The notes below the pieces were generated by a model, which searched no databases, was not told the DNA's origin, and worked only from the letters and a program-made list of their open reading frames with translations. Shown one piece after another: positions 16,267 through 25,540 of a stretch of DNA of 64,000 bases. Numbering within the stretch: the stretch's first letter is position 1; the number at the start of each line of letters is the position of its first letter. Location of the stretch: NCBI RefSeq assembly GCF_017352135.1, contig NZ_CP071454.1, positions 3,869,001 through 3,933,000 on the forward strand. Direction: 5' to 3'. Source of the DNA: Rhizobium lentis. GTDB taxonomy: Bacteria > Pseudomonadota > Alphaproteobacteria > Rhizobiales > Rhizobiaceae. The translations under genes were made by a program, and so were the position numbers.

Positions 16267-17421
16267 CTATGGCAGGTGCTGCGCCCGGTAGCCGTAGATC
16301 CAGTCTAGATCTGCTGCCAGGCTTTGCGGCGGCTTCAGGCCGAGCACGAGATCGCGGCCGATCCGGATCGGCCCCTTCGCATGATAGGCGAACCGGTTGA
16401 AAGCGCCGCGCTGGCGAAGTTTTGCGATGCGCGGCGCGCGATGTCTTTCGAAGAGCGCAAGTGCCTCCGGGACCGGATGGTTCTGAAGAAATGCGGCAAG
16501 CTCGTAGGCGTCTTCGATCGCCATGGCCGCGCCTTGCGCGGCAAAGGGCATCATTGCATGCGCGGCGTCCCCGATCAGAACCGTCCGGCGACCGTCCTGC
16601 CAGGCGCCCGATGTGGTCTCGAAGAGCGGCCAGAAAGTCAGTTTCCGCTGTTTCTCGAGCAGCGAGACGATCGCGCCGCTCCAGCCGGAAAGGCGCGCCC
16701 GCAGTCGCGCGCGCTGCTCCGCCGTCGGCTCGCTTTGCCAGGCCTGCGGCGCGACGTTGCCGGCGGTGATCGCCACCATGTTGATGCTGCCGGTCTCCTT
16801 CAGCGGATAACAGACAAGATGCGCCGAGCCGCCGAGGAAAGCCGAAACGCTTGTCCGGTCAAGGAAGCCTGGCGCCTCATTTTCGGCAATGGTGAAGCGG
16901 TAGGCGATGTTGCCGGAAAAACGGGGCGAGGGGCTGTCGGGAACGGATTGCCGGAGTTTCGACCAGACGCCGTCCGCGCCGATGACGACATCGGCGGCCC
17001 TCTCGACGGGCGGCGAGTTCGATTCCATCCGCACGCCAAGATGAAGCCGGCAAAGCGGATCGGCCTCGACGGCGGCGAGAAGCGCTTTCTGCAACGTGGT
17101 ACGGTGCAGGACGCCATAGGGCGCCCCCCAGCGCTGCCGCGCGTATTTGCCTGCCGGCACGGCCGCAAGCTGGCGCAGCGATCCGCCTGCCATCAGCCGG
17201 ATCGTCTCCGGTTCGAGCCAGACTTTTGAAAGCTCCTCGAGGATGCCGAGTTCGGCCAGGACTCGGGAAGCGTTCGGCGAAACCTGCAATCCGGCGCCGA
17301 CGTCGAGGAGTTCACCCGCCTGCTCGAAAATCTCCGAGCTGATGCCCCGGCGCGAAAGCGAAAGGGCGGCGGTCAGCCCGGCAATGCCGGCGCCGATGAT
17401 AGCGGCATGTTCGACCGGCAT
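16267..17421 (-). CDS. FAD-dependent aromatic/ubiquinone-type monooxygenase
   Basis: A 384-residue flavoprotein of the PHBH class. It has the N-terminal FAD fold GAGIAGLTAAL (about 10-20), the DG motif VVIGADGVWSKLR, and the GD motif VLIGDAAHAMMPFAAQGAAM that binds the FAD ribityl chain. The sequence is close to salicylate hydroxylase-like enzymes. The substrate is not evident from sequence. It follows the zinc-finger gene on the same strand by 28 bases, so they are probably one operon. UbiH-like function is an alternative but it lacks typical UbiH sequence features that I know. Confidence 0.8.
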   Translation of the reverse strand: MPVEHAAIIGAGIAGLTAALSLSRRGISSEIFEQAGELLDVGAGLQVSPNASRVLAELGILEELSKVWLEPETIRLMAGGSLRQLAAVPAGKYARQRWGAPYGVLHRTTLQKALLAAVEADPLCRLHLGVRMESNSPPVERAADVVIGADGVWSKLRQSVPDSPSPRFSGNIAYRFTIAENEAPGFLDRTSVSAFLGGSAHLVCYPLKETGSINMVAITAGNVAPQAWQSEPTAEQRARLRARLSGWSGAIVSLLEKQRKLTFWPLFETTSGAWQDGRRTVLIGDAAHAMMPFAAQGAAMAIEDAYELAAFLQNHPVPEALALFERHRAPRIAKLRQRGAFNRFAYHAKGPIRIGRDLVLGLKPPQSLAADLDWIYGYRAQHLP

Positions 17422-17449
17422 TATCAGTCCGATCCGGATTCTGGACGGA

Positions 17450-17695
17450 TTACGCCGCCTTCACGTGAAAAACGCAGCCGGCCGGATTGGTCTGGCTCGG
17501 CTTCAGGGATGCATTATAGCGGTAAAGGGTCGAGCAGTAGGAACAGACCTTTTCGTTGTCGTCGCCCATGTCGATGAAGATATGCGGATGATCGAAAGGA
17601 ACCGAAGCGCCGGTGCACATGAATTCCTTGACGCCGACTTCGATGACGCGATGACCGCCGTCGTTCTGGAAGTGGGGAATGTTGTGGCCGGCCAT
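17450..17695 (-). CDS. CHCC-type zinc-finger protein
   Basis: An 81-residue protein starting MAGHNIPHFQNDGGHRVIEV. The metal ligands are Cys in FMCTG, His in PFDHPHIFIDMG and the pair in VCSYCSTLYRY, the zf-CHCC pattern shared with the mitochondrial complex I subunit NDUFS6. It may assist complex I assembly or Fe-S/zinc handling; that is inferred from the eukaryotic relative. An 18-codon upstream extension is rejected because it is basic and lacks a ribosome site. It is divergent from the alpha/beta hydrolase. Confidence 0.85.
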   Translation of the reverse strand: MAGHNIPHFQNDGGHRVIEVGVKEFMCTGASVPFDHPHIFIDMGDDNEKVCSYCSTLYRYNASLKPSQTNPAGCVFHVKAA

Positions 17696-17852
17696 GTCGT
17701 TCTCCGAATGCTTTGAAAAGTGCGCGAACCTTATAAGCCTTCGCCGCAAATGTGTAGAGCCAAAGCGCCGCGCCAGGCACAGTTTTTACCCGCAGTTTTG
17801 GCTTCACGCTGGGAGGCGGCTCGATTATGGTCGCGCCAAAAAGGAAGGCTCG

Positions 17853-18638
17853 ATGAACCTGAATACACCCGCATTTTCAAGCTTCACCCACGACGGATTG
17901 AAGATCGCCTTTTTCGACGAGGGGGATCCTTCCGGCGTGCCTGTCTTGTTGATCCATGGCTTTGCCTCGACCGCGAACGTCAACTGGGTACATCCGGGCT
18001 GGCTGAAGACGCTGGGAGACGCGGGCTACCGGGTGATCGCCATCGACAATCGCGGCCATGGCGCAAGCGACAAGCCGCACGATGCCGAAGCCTATCGACC
18101 CTGGGTGATGGCCGGCGACGCGATCGCCTTGCTGGATCATCTCGGCATCGCTGAGGCCAATCTGATGGGCTATTCGATGGGGGCGCGCATTTCCGTCTTT
18201 GCAGCGCTCGCCAATCCCCATCGCGTCCGCTCGTTGGTGCTCGGCGGTCTCGGCATCGGCATGACCGACGGCGTCGGCGATTGGGACCCGATTGCCGATG
18301 CGCTGCTTGCTCCGTCGCTCGACGCCGTGACACATGACCGCGGCCGCATGTTCCGCGCCTTTGCCGAGCAGACGAAGAGCGACCGCACTGCGCTCGCCGC
18401 CTGCATCCGCGGCTCGCGCGATCTCGTCGCCCGCTCCGACATGGGCAAGCTCGACATGCCGACCCTGATCGGCGTCGGCACCAAGGACGATATCGCCGGC
18501 TCGCCGCAGGAGCTGGCTGCACTGATGCCGGCGGCCGAAGCGCTCGATATCCCCGGCCGCGATCATATGCTCGCCGTTGGCGATAAGGTTTTCAAGCAGG
18601 CGGTGCTGGCCTTCTACGCAAAGGTCGCCGAGGGGTGA
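17853..18638 (+). CDS. Alpha/beta-fold hydrolase
   Basis: A 261-residue hydrolase. It has the oxyanion-hole HGFAST, the nucleophile elbow GYSMGAR (Ser at about 110) and the catalytic His in GRDHMLAV near the C-terminus; the acid is probably in [13 protein letters not shown] lies nine bases before the ATG at MNLNTPAFSSF. An upstream extension of 58 codons overlaps the divergent zinc-finger gene and is rejected. The substrate is unknown; relatives include esterases and haloperoxidase-like enzymes. Confidence 0.8.
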   Translation: MNLNTPAFSSFTHDGLKIAFFDEGDPSGVPVLLIHGFASTANVNWVHPGWLKTLGDAGYRVIAIDNRGHGASDKPHDAEAYRPWVMAGDAIALLDHLGIAEANLMGYSMGARISVFAALANPHRVRSLVLGGLGIGMTDGVGDWDPIADALLAPSLDAVTHDRGRMFRAFAEQTKSDRTALAACIRGSRDLVARSDMGKLDMPTLIGVGTKDDIAGSPQELAALMPAAEALDIPGRDHMLAVGDKVFKQAVLAFYAKVAEG

Positions 18639-18766
18639 CTTTATCGTGATGTTGAAAAACCATGCTAAAAAGCCATGGTGACGGCACCCATTTATGTTAT
18701 TGGCGTTTTCCACTATATACTGGCATTGCGCAAACGGCATTCCGGCTGGCAACGAGGAGAGTGGCG

Positions 18767-19600
18767 ATGGTCGCCAAGACAGATATCCGTGCTTTTGAGA
18801 CAGGCCATCCGCTGAAAGTGATGGATCCCATCTGGGACAGCTTGCGCGAGGAAGCCCGCACCGCCGCCGAAAGGGACCCCGTTCTCGCCGCCTTTCTCTA
18901 TTCGACGGTGATCAATCACCGTTCGCTTGAAGAATGCGTTATCCATCGGATCTGCGAACGTCTTGATCATCCCGACATGCAGGCGATCCTCTTGCGCCAG
19001 ACCTTCGAGGAAATGCTCGCCGATTGGCCGGACTGGAGTTCGATCCTGCGCGTCGACATCCAGGCGGTCTACGATCGTGATCCGGCGTGCCTGCGTTTTA
19101 TGGAGGCGGTGCTTTACTTCAAGGGTTTCCACGCGCTCCAGACGCATCGTCTGGCCCATTGGCTGCTCAACCGCGGCCGGCGTGATTTTGCCCTCTATCT
19201 GCAGAGCCGCTCCTCCAGCGTCTTTCAGACCGACATCAATCCCGCCGCCCGTATTGGCAAGGGCATCTTCCTCGATCACGCCACCGGCCTCGTGATCGGC
19301 GAGACGGCTGTCGTCGGCGACAATGTCTCGATCCTGCACGGCGTGACACTCGGCGGCACCGGCAAGGAAGGCGCCGATCGACATCCGAAGATCGGCAGCG
19401 GCGTCATGATCGGCGCCGGCGCGAAGATCCTCGGCAATATCGAGATCGGATACTGCTCGCGGGTCGCTGCCGGTTCGGTCGTGCTGAAGGCGGTGCCGCC
19501 CAAGAAGACGGTCGCGGGCGTGCCGGCCAAGGTCGTCGGCGAGGCTGGTTGTTCCGAGCCGTCGCGCAATATGGATCAGGTGATCGGCGCCGATATCTGA
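18767..19600 (+). CDS. cysE: Serine O-acetyltransferase
   Basis: A 277-residue enzyme that transfers acetyl from acetyl-CoA to serine, the first step of cysteine synthesis. The N-terminal helical SATase domain includes DPVLAAFLYSTVINHRSLEE. The C-terminal left-handed beta-helix carries FQTDINPAARIGKGIFLDHA with the active-site His, and GVTLGGTGKEGADRHPKIG. GAGGAGA precedes the ATG at MVAKTDIRAFE. Feedback inhibition by cysteine is known for the family. It is monocistronic or paired with the DUF3126 gene 139 bases downstream. Confidence 0.95.
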   Translation: MVAKTDIRAFETGHPLKVMDPIWDSLREEARTAAERDPVLAAFLYSTVINHRSLEECVIHRICERLDHPDMQAILLRQTFEEMLADWPDWSSILRVDIQAVYDRDPACLRFMEAVLYFKGFHALQTHRLAHWLLNRGRRDFALYLQSRSSSVFQTDINPAARIGKGIFLDHATGLVIGETAVVGDNVSILHGVTLGGTGKEGADRHPKIGSGVMIGAGAKILGNIEIGYCSRVAAGSVVLKAVPPKKTVAGVPAKVVGEAGCSEPSRNMDQVIGADI

Positions 19601-19739
19601 GCGTCGGCATTGGCAAAGAATAGGATAACCGACGGAACCCGAGCAGGGACAGCCATCGCCAAGAGGCGGCCCTGCCTTTACACCGCTGCTTTTCCTGTGC
19701 AAGAAGCGGCCAATCAAGACCGCTTACGGAGATGACAGA

Positions 19740-19943
19740 GTGAAGCCAGAAGAAATCAAGAAACTCGACGCCTATTTCAAGCGCATGTTCAATCCGCAGA
19801 TGGTCGTCAAGGCGCGTCCGCGCAAGAATGATTCCGCGGAAGTCTATCTGGGCGAAGAATTTCTGGGCGTCGTCTATGTCGATGACGAGGATGGCGACCG
19901 CTCCTACAACTTTTCGATGGCGATTCTCGACGTCGATCTCTGA
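19740..19943 (+). CDS. DUF3126 family protein
   Basis: A 67-residue protein with a GTG start preceded by ACGGAGA. It reads KPEEIKKLDAYFKRMFNP, then VYLGEEFLGVVYVDDEDGD and ends SYNFSMAILDVDL. This compact alpha-plus-beta pattern matches DUF3126, a small family found across alphaproteobacteria. The function is unknown. A strong terminator follows within 25 bases, so it is the last gene of its transcript. Confidence 0.85.
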   Translation: MKPEEIKKLDAYFKRMFNPQMVVKARPRKNDSAEVYLGEEFLGVVYVDDEDGDRSYNFSMAILDVDL

Positions 19944-19966
19944 TCGCCTTGAAATTTTGGAAAGGG

Positions 19967-19997
19967 CCGGGCGGAGCGATCCGCCCGGTCTTTTTTT
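19967..19997 (+). terminator. Rho-independent terminator
   Basis: CCGGGCGGA-GCGA-TCCGCCCGG forms a perfect nine-pair stem with a tetraloop, followed by TC and seven T. It ends the DUF3126 transcript. Confidence 0.9.
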
Positions 19998-20215
19998 GTT
20001 TTTTTGCCCTGGCATAAAAAAATATTTGAAGCTTGTGGTTGTGATATTGTGATATATATTAGCAAAATCAGTTAAAGACGTACGTGCCCCGGCTCGCGCC
20101 CTTTGTTTCTTTTCCCGAGCGCAACCTGAAGATGTTTTGCGGCGCACAAGACTACTTGACTATTTGTGCGTTGCAGCTACCCTGCCTCCACCCAACAGCC
20201 AACGGAGGACGGTGC

Positions 20216-20587
20216 ATGTTCAACTTTGACGATGCCAACAGGAAGAGCAAGGAAGCCGTTGACACGGCGCTGAGAACCTATACCGACACCGCCAGGGGCT
20301 TTCAGGCGATCGCTGCCGAAGCTGCTGAATATTCGAAGAAATCCTTTCAGGATGCGGTGACGCATTTCGAAACGCTCGCCGGCGCCAAGAGCTTCGAGGC
20401 TGCTTTTGAACTGCAGACCAGCTACGTCAAGTCTGCCTATGAGAACTTCGTCTCCGAAACGACGAAGCTCGGCGAAATGTATGCCAACCTCGCCAAATCA
20501 GCCTACAAGCCCTACGAGGCTCCGATCGCCGCTTCCGTCGCCAAGACCACCAAGACGGCGCAGCCCGTGACGCCTGCGGCTGCATGA
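20216..20587 (+). CDS. Phasin family protein
   Basis: A 123-residue protein of the phasin family, which coats polyhydroxyalkanoate granules. It is almost wholly helical: MFNFDDANRKSKEAVDTAL, then ARGFQAIAAEAAEYSKKSFQ, DAVTHFETLAGAKSFEAAFE and LQTSYVKSAYENFVSET, ending in an Ala/Thr/Pro tail. GGAGGA lies just upstream of the ATG. The upstream frame from 20084 is rejected. The 270 bases before it are A+T-rich and probably hold its promoter. A terminator follows, so it stands alone. Confidence 0.85.
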   Translation: MFNFDDANRKSKEAVDTALRTYTDTARGFQAIAAEAAEYSKKSFQDAVTHFETLAGAKSFEAAFELQTSYVKSAYENFVSETTKLGEMYANLAKSAYKPYEAPIAASVAKTTKTAQPVTPAAA

Positions 20588-20629
20588 ACTGATTTTGACG
20601 GCGCAACCTGCGCTGCATATTGAAATTTG

Positions 20630-20665
20630 AAGACCGGCTACGCATCTGTGGCCGGTCTTTTTTGT
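20630..20665 (+). terminator. Rho-independent terminator after the phasin
   Basis: AAGACCGGC pairs with GCCGGTCTT around a 12-base loop, followed by a T-run. It ends the phasin transcript. Confidence 0.85.
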
Positions 20666-20862
20666 TTCCTCTTTCGCTGCAACGTCCGCATTGGAATGTC
20701 CGGGGACTTTTTTGGTCTTTCCCGTGCATGCCGGCATTTCTTGATTGCAGTGTCCGACAGGGGGCTTAAAATCGGCCTATTATGAACTAAGTTAGTGTTT
20801 CAGATATTCGGTGGGAAAAGCACCTCCCATGCTCCGCCGGATTGATCGAGGAATGAATGACA

Positions 20863-21216
20863 ATGATCGCAAAGCCGATCCGGATGCAGAACGACAGCGA
20901 AAGGAACGGGGACAACGGAAATCGCGGAACCTCGGTCATCACGCGCACCAAGCCAAAGACCAAGAAGCCGAACCTCTATCGTGTGCTGCTTTTGAATGAC
21001 GACTATACGCCCATGGAATTCGTCATTCATATTCTGGAGCGTTTTTTTCAGAAGGATCGTGAAAGTGCCACCCGCATCATGCTGCATGTCCACAACCACG
21101 GCGTCGGCGAATGCGGAATATTCACATACGAGGTAGCGGAAACGAAGGTCAGCCAGGTGATGGACTTCGCCCGGCAGCACCAGCATCCGCTGCAATGCGT
21201 CATGGAAAAGAAGTGA
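20863..21216 (+). CDS. clpS: ATP-dependent Clp protease adaptor ClpS
   Basis: A 117-residue adaptor that binds ClpA and delivers N-degron substrates. The core runs from [20 protein letters not shown] through [19 protein letters not shown] and [19 protein letters not shown] to [10 protein letters not shown]; the conserved NDDYT and the VH...G..G...E segment form the N-degron pocket. The ATG at [11 protein letters not shown] is chosen because it gives the length I recall in relatives; another ATG two codons upstream is possible. The first 35 residues are a flexible tail. It lies 10 bases before clpA. Confidence 0.95.
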   Translation: MIAKPIRMQNDSERNGDNGNRGTSVITRTKPKTKKPNLYRVLLLNDDYTPMEFVIHILERFFQKDRESATRIMLHVHNHGVGECGIFTYEVAETKVSQVMDFARQHQHPLQCVMEKK

Positions 21217-21226
21217 GGATCTGAAC

Positions 21227-23716
21227 GTGCCAACATTTTCGCCTAGTTTAGAGAAGGCGCTCCATCAGGCACTGACCTTTGCCAACGAGCGGCATCATGA
21301 ATATGCGACGCTCGAGCACCTGCTGCTCGCCCTGATCGACGATGCCGACGCGGCCGCGGTCATGGGCGCCTGCAATGTCGATCTCGATGCGCTGCGCAAG
21401 ACGCTCGTCGAATATGTCGATAACGAACTTTCCAACCTGATCACGGGGTATGACGAGGATTCCAAGCCGACCTCCGGCTTCCAGCGTGTCATCCAGCGTG
21501 CCGTCATCCACGTGCAGTCATCCGGCCGCGAGGAAGTGACCGGTGCCAATGTGCTCGTTGCCATCTTCGCCGAGCGCGAAAGCCATGCCGCCTATTTCCT
21601 GCAGGAGCAGGAGATGACCCGCTACGACGCCGTCAACTACATCTCCCATGGCATCGGCAAGCGGCCGGGCGCATCGGAGACCCGCACTCCGCGCGGTGCC
21701 GAAGAAGAGGCCGAGAGCAAGCCGACGGCGCGCGGCGGCGAGGAAGAGGGCGGTCCCAAGAAGCAGCAGGACGCCCTCAAGGCTTATTGCGTCAATCTCA
21801 ACGAGAAGGCCAAGGGCGGTAAGATCGATCCGCTGATCGGCCGTCATGCCGAGGTGAGCCGCACCATCCAGATCCTGTGCCGCCGTTCGAAGAACAATCC
21901 GCTCTATGTGGGTGATCCCGGCGTCGGCAAGACGGCGATCGCCGAAGGTCTCGCCAAGCGGATCGTCGAAGGCAAGGTTCCCGAGGCGCTTGCCGATGCG
22001 ACGATCTTCTCGCTCGATATGGGCACGCTGCTGGCCGGTACACGCTATCGCGGTGATTTCGAGGAACGCCTGAAGCAGGTCGTCAAGGAACTGGAGGAAT
22101 ATCCGGGCGCCGTGCTCTTCATCGACGAGATCCATACGGTGATCGGCGCCGGCGCCACGTCGGGCGGGGCGATGGATGCATCGAACTTGCTGAAGCCGGC
22201 CCTGTCGTCCGGCGCCATCCGCTGCATCGGTTCGACCACCTACAAGGAATACCGCCAGTTCTTCGAGAAGGACCGGGCGCTGGTCCGCCGTTTCCAGAAG
22301 ATCGACGTCAGCGAGCCGTCGATCAATGATGCGATCGAGATCATGAAGGGTCTGAAGCCCTATTTCGAAGAGTATCATCACCTGCGCTATTCGAATGACG
22401 CCATCAAGTCGGCCGTAGAACTGTCGGCCCGCTACATCTCCGATCGTAAGCTGCCGGACAAGGCGATCGATGTGATCGACGAGACGGGAGCGGCCCAGAT
22501 GCTGCTGCCGCCGTCGAAGCGCCGCAAGCTGATCACCGAAAAGGAGATCGAGGCGACGATCGCCACGATGGCGCGCATTCCGCCGAAGACCGTCTCCAAG
22601 GATGACGAGGCGGTGCTTGCCAATCTCGAGCAGGAACTGCGCTCGGTGGTCTACGGCCAGGATATCGCGATCGAAGCGCTTTCGACCTCGATCAAGCTGG
22701 CGCGGGCAGGCCTGCGCGAGCCGAACAAGCCGATAGGCTCCTATGTCTTCTCCGGTCCGACCGGTGTCGGCAAGACCGAGGTGGCAAAGCAGCTCGCCTC
22801 GTCGCTTGGCGTCGAGCTCCTGCGCTTCGACATGTCGGAATATATGGAGCGGCACACGGTCTCGCGTCTGCTCGGTGCACCTCCCGGCTATGTCGGCTTC
22901 GACCAGGGTGGTCTGCTCACAGATGGCGTCGACCAGCATCCGCATTGCGTGGTCCTGCTCGATGAAATCGAGAAGGCGCATCCGGATATCTACAATATCC
23001 TGCTGCAGGTCATGGACCACGGCACGCTGACCGACCACAACGGCAAGAAGATCGACTTCCGCAACGTCATCCTGATCATGACGACCAATGCGGGCGCCTC
23101 CGAAATGGCCAAGGCGGCGATTGGCTTCGGCTCGTCAAAGCGCACCGGCGAAGACGAGGAGGCGCTGACCCGTCTCTTCACGCCGGAATTCCGCAATCGT
23201 CTCGACGCGATCATTCCCTTCGCGGCGCTGCCGACGGCTGTCATCCACAAGGTCGTGCAGAAGTTTATCATGCAGCTGGAGGCCCAGCTTTCCGAAAGGA
23301 ACGTCACCTTCGACCTGCACGAGGACGCGGTCGCCTGGCTGGCGGAAAAGGGCTACGACGAGAAGATGGGTGCGCGCCCGCTTGCCCGTGTGATCCAGGA
23401 CACGATCAAGAAGCCGCTCGCCAACGAAATCCTCTTCGGCAAGCTGAAGAAGGGCGGCGTCGTCAACGTCACCGTCGGTCCGAAGGAAGACGGCAAGCCC
23501 GGCATCCTGCTCGAGGCCATTCCGGATACAGCGCCGATCAAGCCGAAGCCGGAAGCCGAGGTCGCCCACCCCGAAGCCGACCAAGACGGAGATGGCGAGC
23601 TGAAAATTAAGGCAGCGCCCAAGACCCGCGCCAAGACCGTGCCGCAGGCCGAGCCAGAGGTTCGCGACGCCCCGAAGAAGGGAAGCACGGTTCCGAAGGT
23701 TCCGCGCAAGAAGTGA
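21227..23716 (+). CDS. clpA: ATP-dependent Clp protease ATP-binding subunit ClpA
   Basis: An 829-residue AAA+ unfoldase that feeds proteins to ClpP. The N-domain (about 1-145) is followed by AAA-1 with GDPGVGKT and the Walker B ending VLFIDEIHT, then AAA-2 with GPTGVGKT and VVLLDEIEKAHPDIYN. It has a GTG start with GAGG upstream. The C-terminal 70 residues form an unusual Pro/Lys/Glu-rich tail (KPKPEAEVAHPEADQDGDG), longer than in Escherichia coli ClpA. The clpS-clpA pair is ended by a strong terminator. Confidence 0.95.
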   Translation: MPTFSPSLEKALHQALTFANERHHEYATLEHLLLALIDDADAAAVMGACNVDLDALRKTLVEYVDNELSNLITGYDEDSKPTSGFQRVIQRAVIHVQSSGREEVTGANVLVAIFAERESHAAYFLQEQEMTRYDAVNYISHGIGKRPGASETRTPRGAEEEAESKPTARGGEEEGGPKKQQDALKAYCVNLNEKAKGGKIDPLIGRHAEVSRTIQILCRRSKNNPLYVGDPGVGKTAIAEGLAKRIVEGKVPEALADATIFSLDMGTLLAGTRYRGDFEERLKQVVKELEEYPGAVLFIDEIHTVIGAGATSGGAMDASNLLKPALSSGAIRCIGSTTYKEYRQFFEKDRALVRRFQKIDVSEPSINDAIEIMKGLKPYFEEYHHLRYSNDAIKSAVELSARYISDRKLPDKAIDVIDETGAAQMLLPPSKRRKLITEKEIEATIATMARIPPKTVSKDDEAVLANLEQELRSVVYGQDIAIEALSTSIKLARAGLREPNKPIGSYVFSGPTGVGKTEVAKQLASSLGVELLRFDMSEYMERHTVSRLLGAPPGYVGFDQGGLLTDGVDQHPHCVVLLDEIEKAHPDIYNILLQVMDHGTLTDHNGKKIDFRNVILIMTTNAGASEMAKAAIGFGSSKRTGEDEEALTRLFTPEFRNRLDAIIPFAALPTAVIHKVVQKFIMQLEAQLSERNVTFDLHEDAVAWLAEKGYDEKMGARPLARVIQDTIKKPLANEILFGKLKKGGVVNVTVGPKEDGKPGILLEAIPDTAPIKPKPEAEVAHPEADQDGDGELKIKAAPKTRAKTVPQAEPEVRDAPKKGSTVPKVPRKK

Positions 23717-23733
23717 GCTTCGTAACAGAATGG

Positions 23734-23761
23734 AAAAGGCCGCGTCACCGCGGCCTTTTTG
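23734..23761 (+). terminator. Rho-independent terminator after clpA
   Basis: AAAAGGCCGCG-TCAC-CGCGGCCTTTTT gives an 11-pair stem and a T-run. Its A-rich left side means it may also stop the HIT-gene transcript from the other strand. Confidence 0.9.
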
Positions 23762-23792
23762 CTTCGCGTCCTTGTTAAGACGGTGATCGCGC

Positions 23793-24218
23793 TTATGCCA
23801 AAGCCGCCCTGATCTTTTCGGCATTGGCGGCAAGCACGGCGCCGTCCTCCATCTTGCCGGAATGCGGCTTGAGCGCCACGCCCTCATGGCGGGGAATGAC
23901 GTGGAAATGCAGATGGAACACTGTTTGCCCGGCGGCCGGTTCGTTGAACTGGGCGATGAAGATGCCGTCCGCATCGAAGACGTCTTCGAGTGCCTTGGCG
24001 ACCTTCTGAACGACGGTGATGGCGTGGGTGAGGGTGGCCGGATCGGCATCGAGGATATTGCGGGAAGCCGCTTTCGGAATGACGAGCACATGGCCCGGCG
24101 CCTGCGGCATCACATCCATGATTGCGACCGTATGCTGGTCCTCGTAGATACGATGCGAGGGAATTTCGCCGCGCAGGATCTTGGCGAAGATGTTGTTGTC
24201 ATCATAGGCGCTGGTCAT
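23793..24218 (-). CDS. HIT family hydrolase
   Basis: A 141-residue histidine-triad protein. The catalytic motif is FHLHFHVIPR with His at about 102, 104 and 106; it follows QFNEPAAGQTV. The N-terminus starts MTSAYDDNNIFAKILRGEIP. HIT proteins hydrolyse nucleoside phosphoramidates or dinucleotides such as adenosine-lysyl adenylates. GAGGAGAG precedes the ATG. It lies 54 bases after the FemAB-like gene on the same strand and is probably last in that operon. Confidence 0.9.
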   Translation of the reverse strand: MTSAYDDNNIFAKILRGEIPSHRIYEDQHTVAIMDVMPQAPGHVLVIPKAASRNILDADPATLTHAITVVQKVAKALEDVFDADGIFIAQFNEPAAGQTVFHLHFHVIPRHEGVALKPHSGKMEDGAVLAANAEKIRAALA

Positions 24219-24272
24219 CGCAAACTCTCCTCACTTTCTTTTTGATCGGGTAGCGCGCGGGGCGGGGCGGCG

Positions 24273-25463
24273 TCAATCCTCCTGCTGGCGCTCGCCCTTG
24301 CGGAAGGGGCTGTGCTCGGCCAACAGCTCGCTCATCTGTTCGACATCAGCCCGTTCGCGGGCGAGATAGTCGCCGATCGCCCGGCGAAGCCCGGCATGGG
24401 CGACATAATGGGCGGAATGCGTCGTCACCGGCAGGTAGCCGCGCGCAAGCTTGTGTTCCCCCTGCGCACCGGCTTCGACGCGATTCAGCCCTTTCGCCAG
24501 GGCGAAGTCGATGGCCTGGTGATAGCAGACCTCGAAATGCAGGAAGGGGTGATCCTCGATGCAGCCCCAATGACGGCCGTAGAGCGTATCGCCGCCGATG
24601 AAATTGATCGCGCCGGCAATATAACGTCCCTCGCGTTTGGCCATGACGAGAAGGATGTCGTCGGCCATGCGCTCGCCGATCAACGAATAGAATGTGCGCG
24701 TGAGGTAGGGCCGGCCCCATTTGCGGCCGCCGGTATCCATGTAGAACTTGAAGAACTGGTCCCAGATGCGCTCCGTCAGGTCGCGGCCGGTCAGCCAGTC
24801 GATGCTGATGCCGTTTTCGAGCGCGGCGCGGCGCTCCCTGCGCAACGCCTTGCGTTTGCGCGAGGCCAGTGTTTCGAGAAACGCTTCGTGATCGGCATAG
24901 CCTTCATTGATGAAGTGGAACTGCTGGTCGGTGCGGTGCAGATAGCCGTCCATTTCGAAGACGCCGATTTCGTCATCTGGCACGAAGGTGACATGGGCCG
25001 ACGAGATGCCGAGCCGGCGCACGACTTCTTTCAGGCTTTCGGCGATCGCGCTCTGGATCGGCAGCCGCTGCAATCCCTCTGCGACGAGAAGACGCGGACC
25101 GGTTGCCGGCGTGAAAGGGATCGTGCATTGAAGTTTGGGATAATAGCGCCCCCCGGCCCGCTCGAAGGCGTCGGCCCAGCCGTGATCGAACACATATTCG
25201 CCCTGGCTGTGGCTCTTGAGATAACCGGGCAGGGCGCCGATCAGTTCGCCGCGATCGGTTTCAAGCAGCAGATGATGGCCGAGCCAGCCAGTTTCGGCAG
25301 TGGCCGAGTCGGATTCCTCCAGCGAGGACAAAAAAGCGTGCGAGACGAAGGGATTGTAGGCGAGCGTGCTGCAGGCTTTCGACGCCCCGGAAAGCCTGGA
25401 CCAGCTCTCCGGGGAAATCGCGGTGAAGGAGCGCTCGACGCGAATGGATAGGTCGTCAGTCAT
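24273..25463 (-). CDS. FemAB-like (PF04339) acyltransferase-fold protein
   Basis: A 396-residue protein of the GNAT-related FemAB-like family (formerly DUF482). Typical segments are ACSTLAYNPFVSHAFLSSLE, the DHGWADAFERAGGRYYPKLQ block, SRKRKALRRERRAA and the AINFIGGDTLYGRHWGC motif near 290, then FEVCYHQAIDFALAKGLNRV. The family is suspected to transfer aminoacyl or acyl groups, but no substrate is proven. It is a full-length family member. It lies between the GDPD gene (77 bases upstream) and the HIT gene. Confidence 0.8.
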   Translation of the reverse strand: MTDDLSIRVERSFTAISPESWSRLSGASKACSTLAYNPFVSHAFLSSLEESDSATAETGWLGHHLLLETDRGELIGALPGYLKSHSQGEYVFDHGWADAFERAGGRYYPKLQCTIPFTPATGPRLLVAEGLQRLPIQSAIAESLKEVVRRLGISSAHVTFVPDDEIGVFEMDGYLHRTDQQFHFINEGYADHEAFLETLASRKRKALRRERRAALENGISIDWLTGRDLTERIWDQFFKFYMDTGGRKWGRPYLTRTFYSLIGERMADDILLVMAKREGRYIAGAINFIGGDTLYGRHWGCIEDHPFLHFEVCYHQAIDFALAKGLNRVEAGAQGEHKLARGYLPVTTHSAHYVAHAGLRRAIGDYLARERADVEQMSELLAEHSPFRKGERQQED

Positions 25464-25540
25464 GGGGCAAGGCGAAGCCTGTGGGAGGATGGTCTCGGCT
25501 CGGCATCAGTCTGAGCATGATCTTGGCCAAAAAGCGAGCG

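Noticed and set aside
21518..23038. A 506-codon antisense frame in clpA
   Set aside because: Shadow of a conserved gene; composition typical of GC-rich antisense frames.
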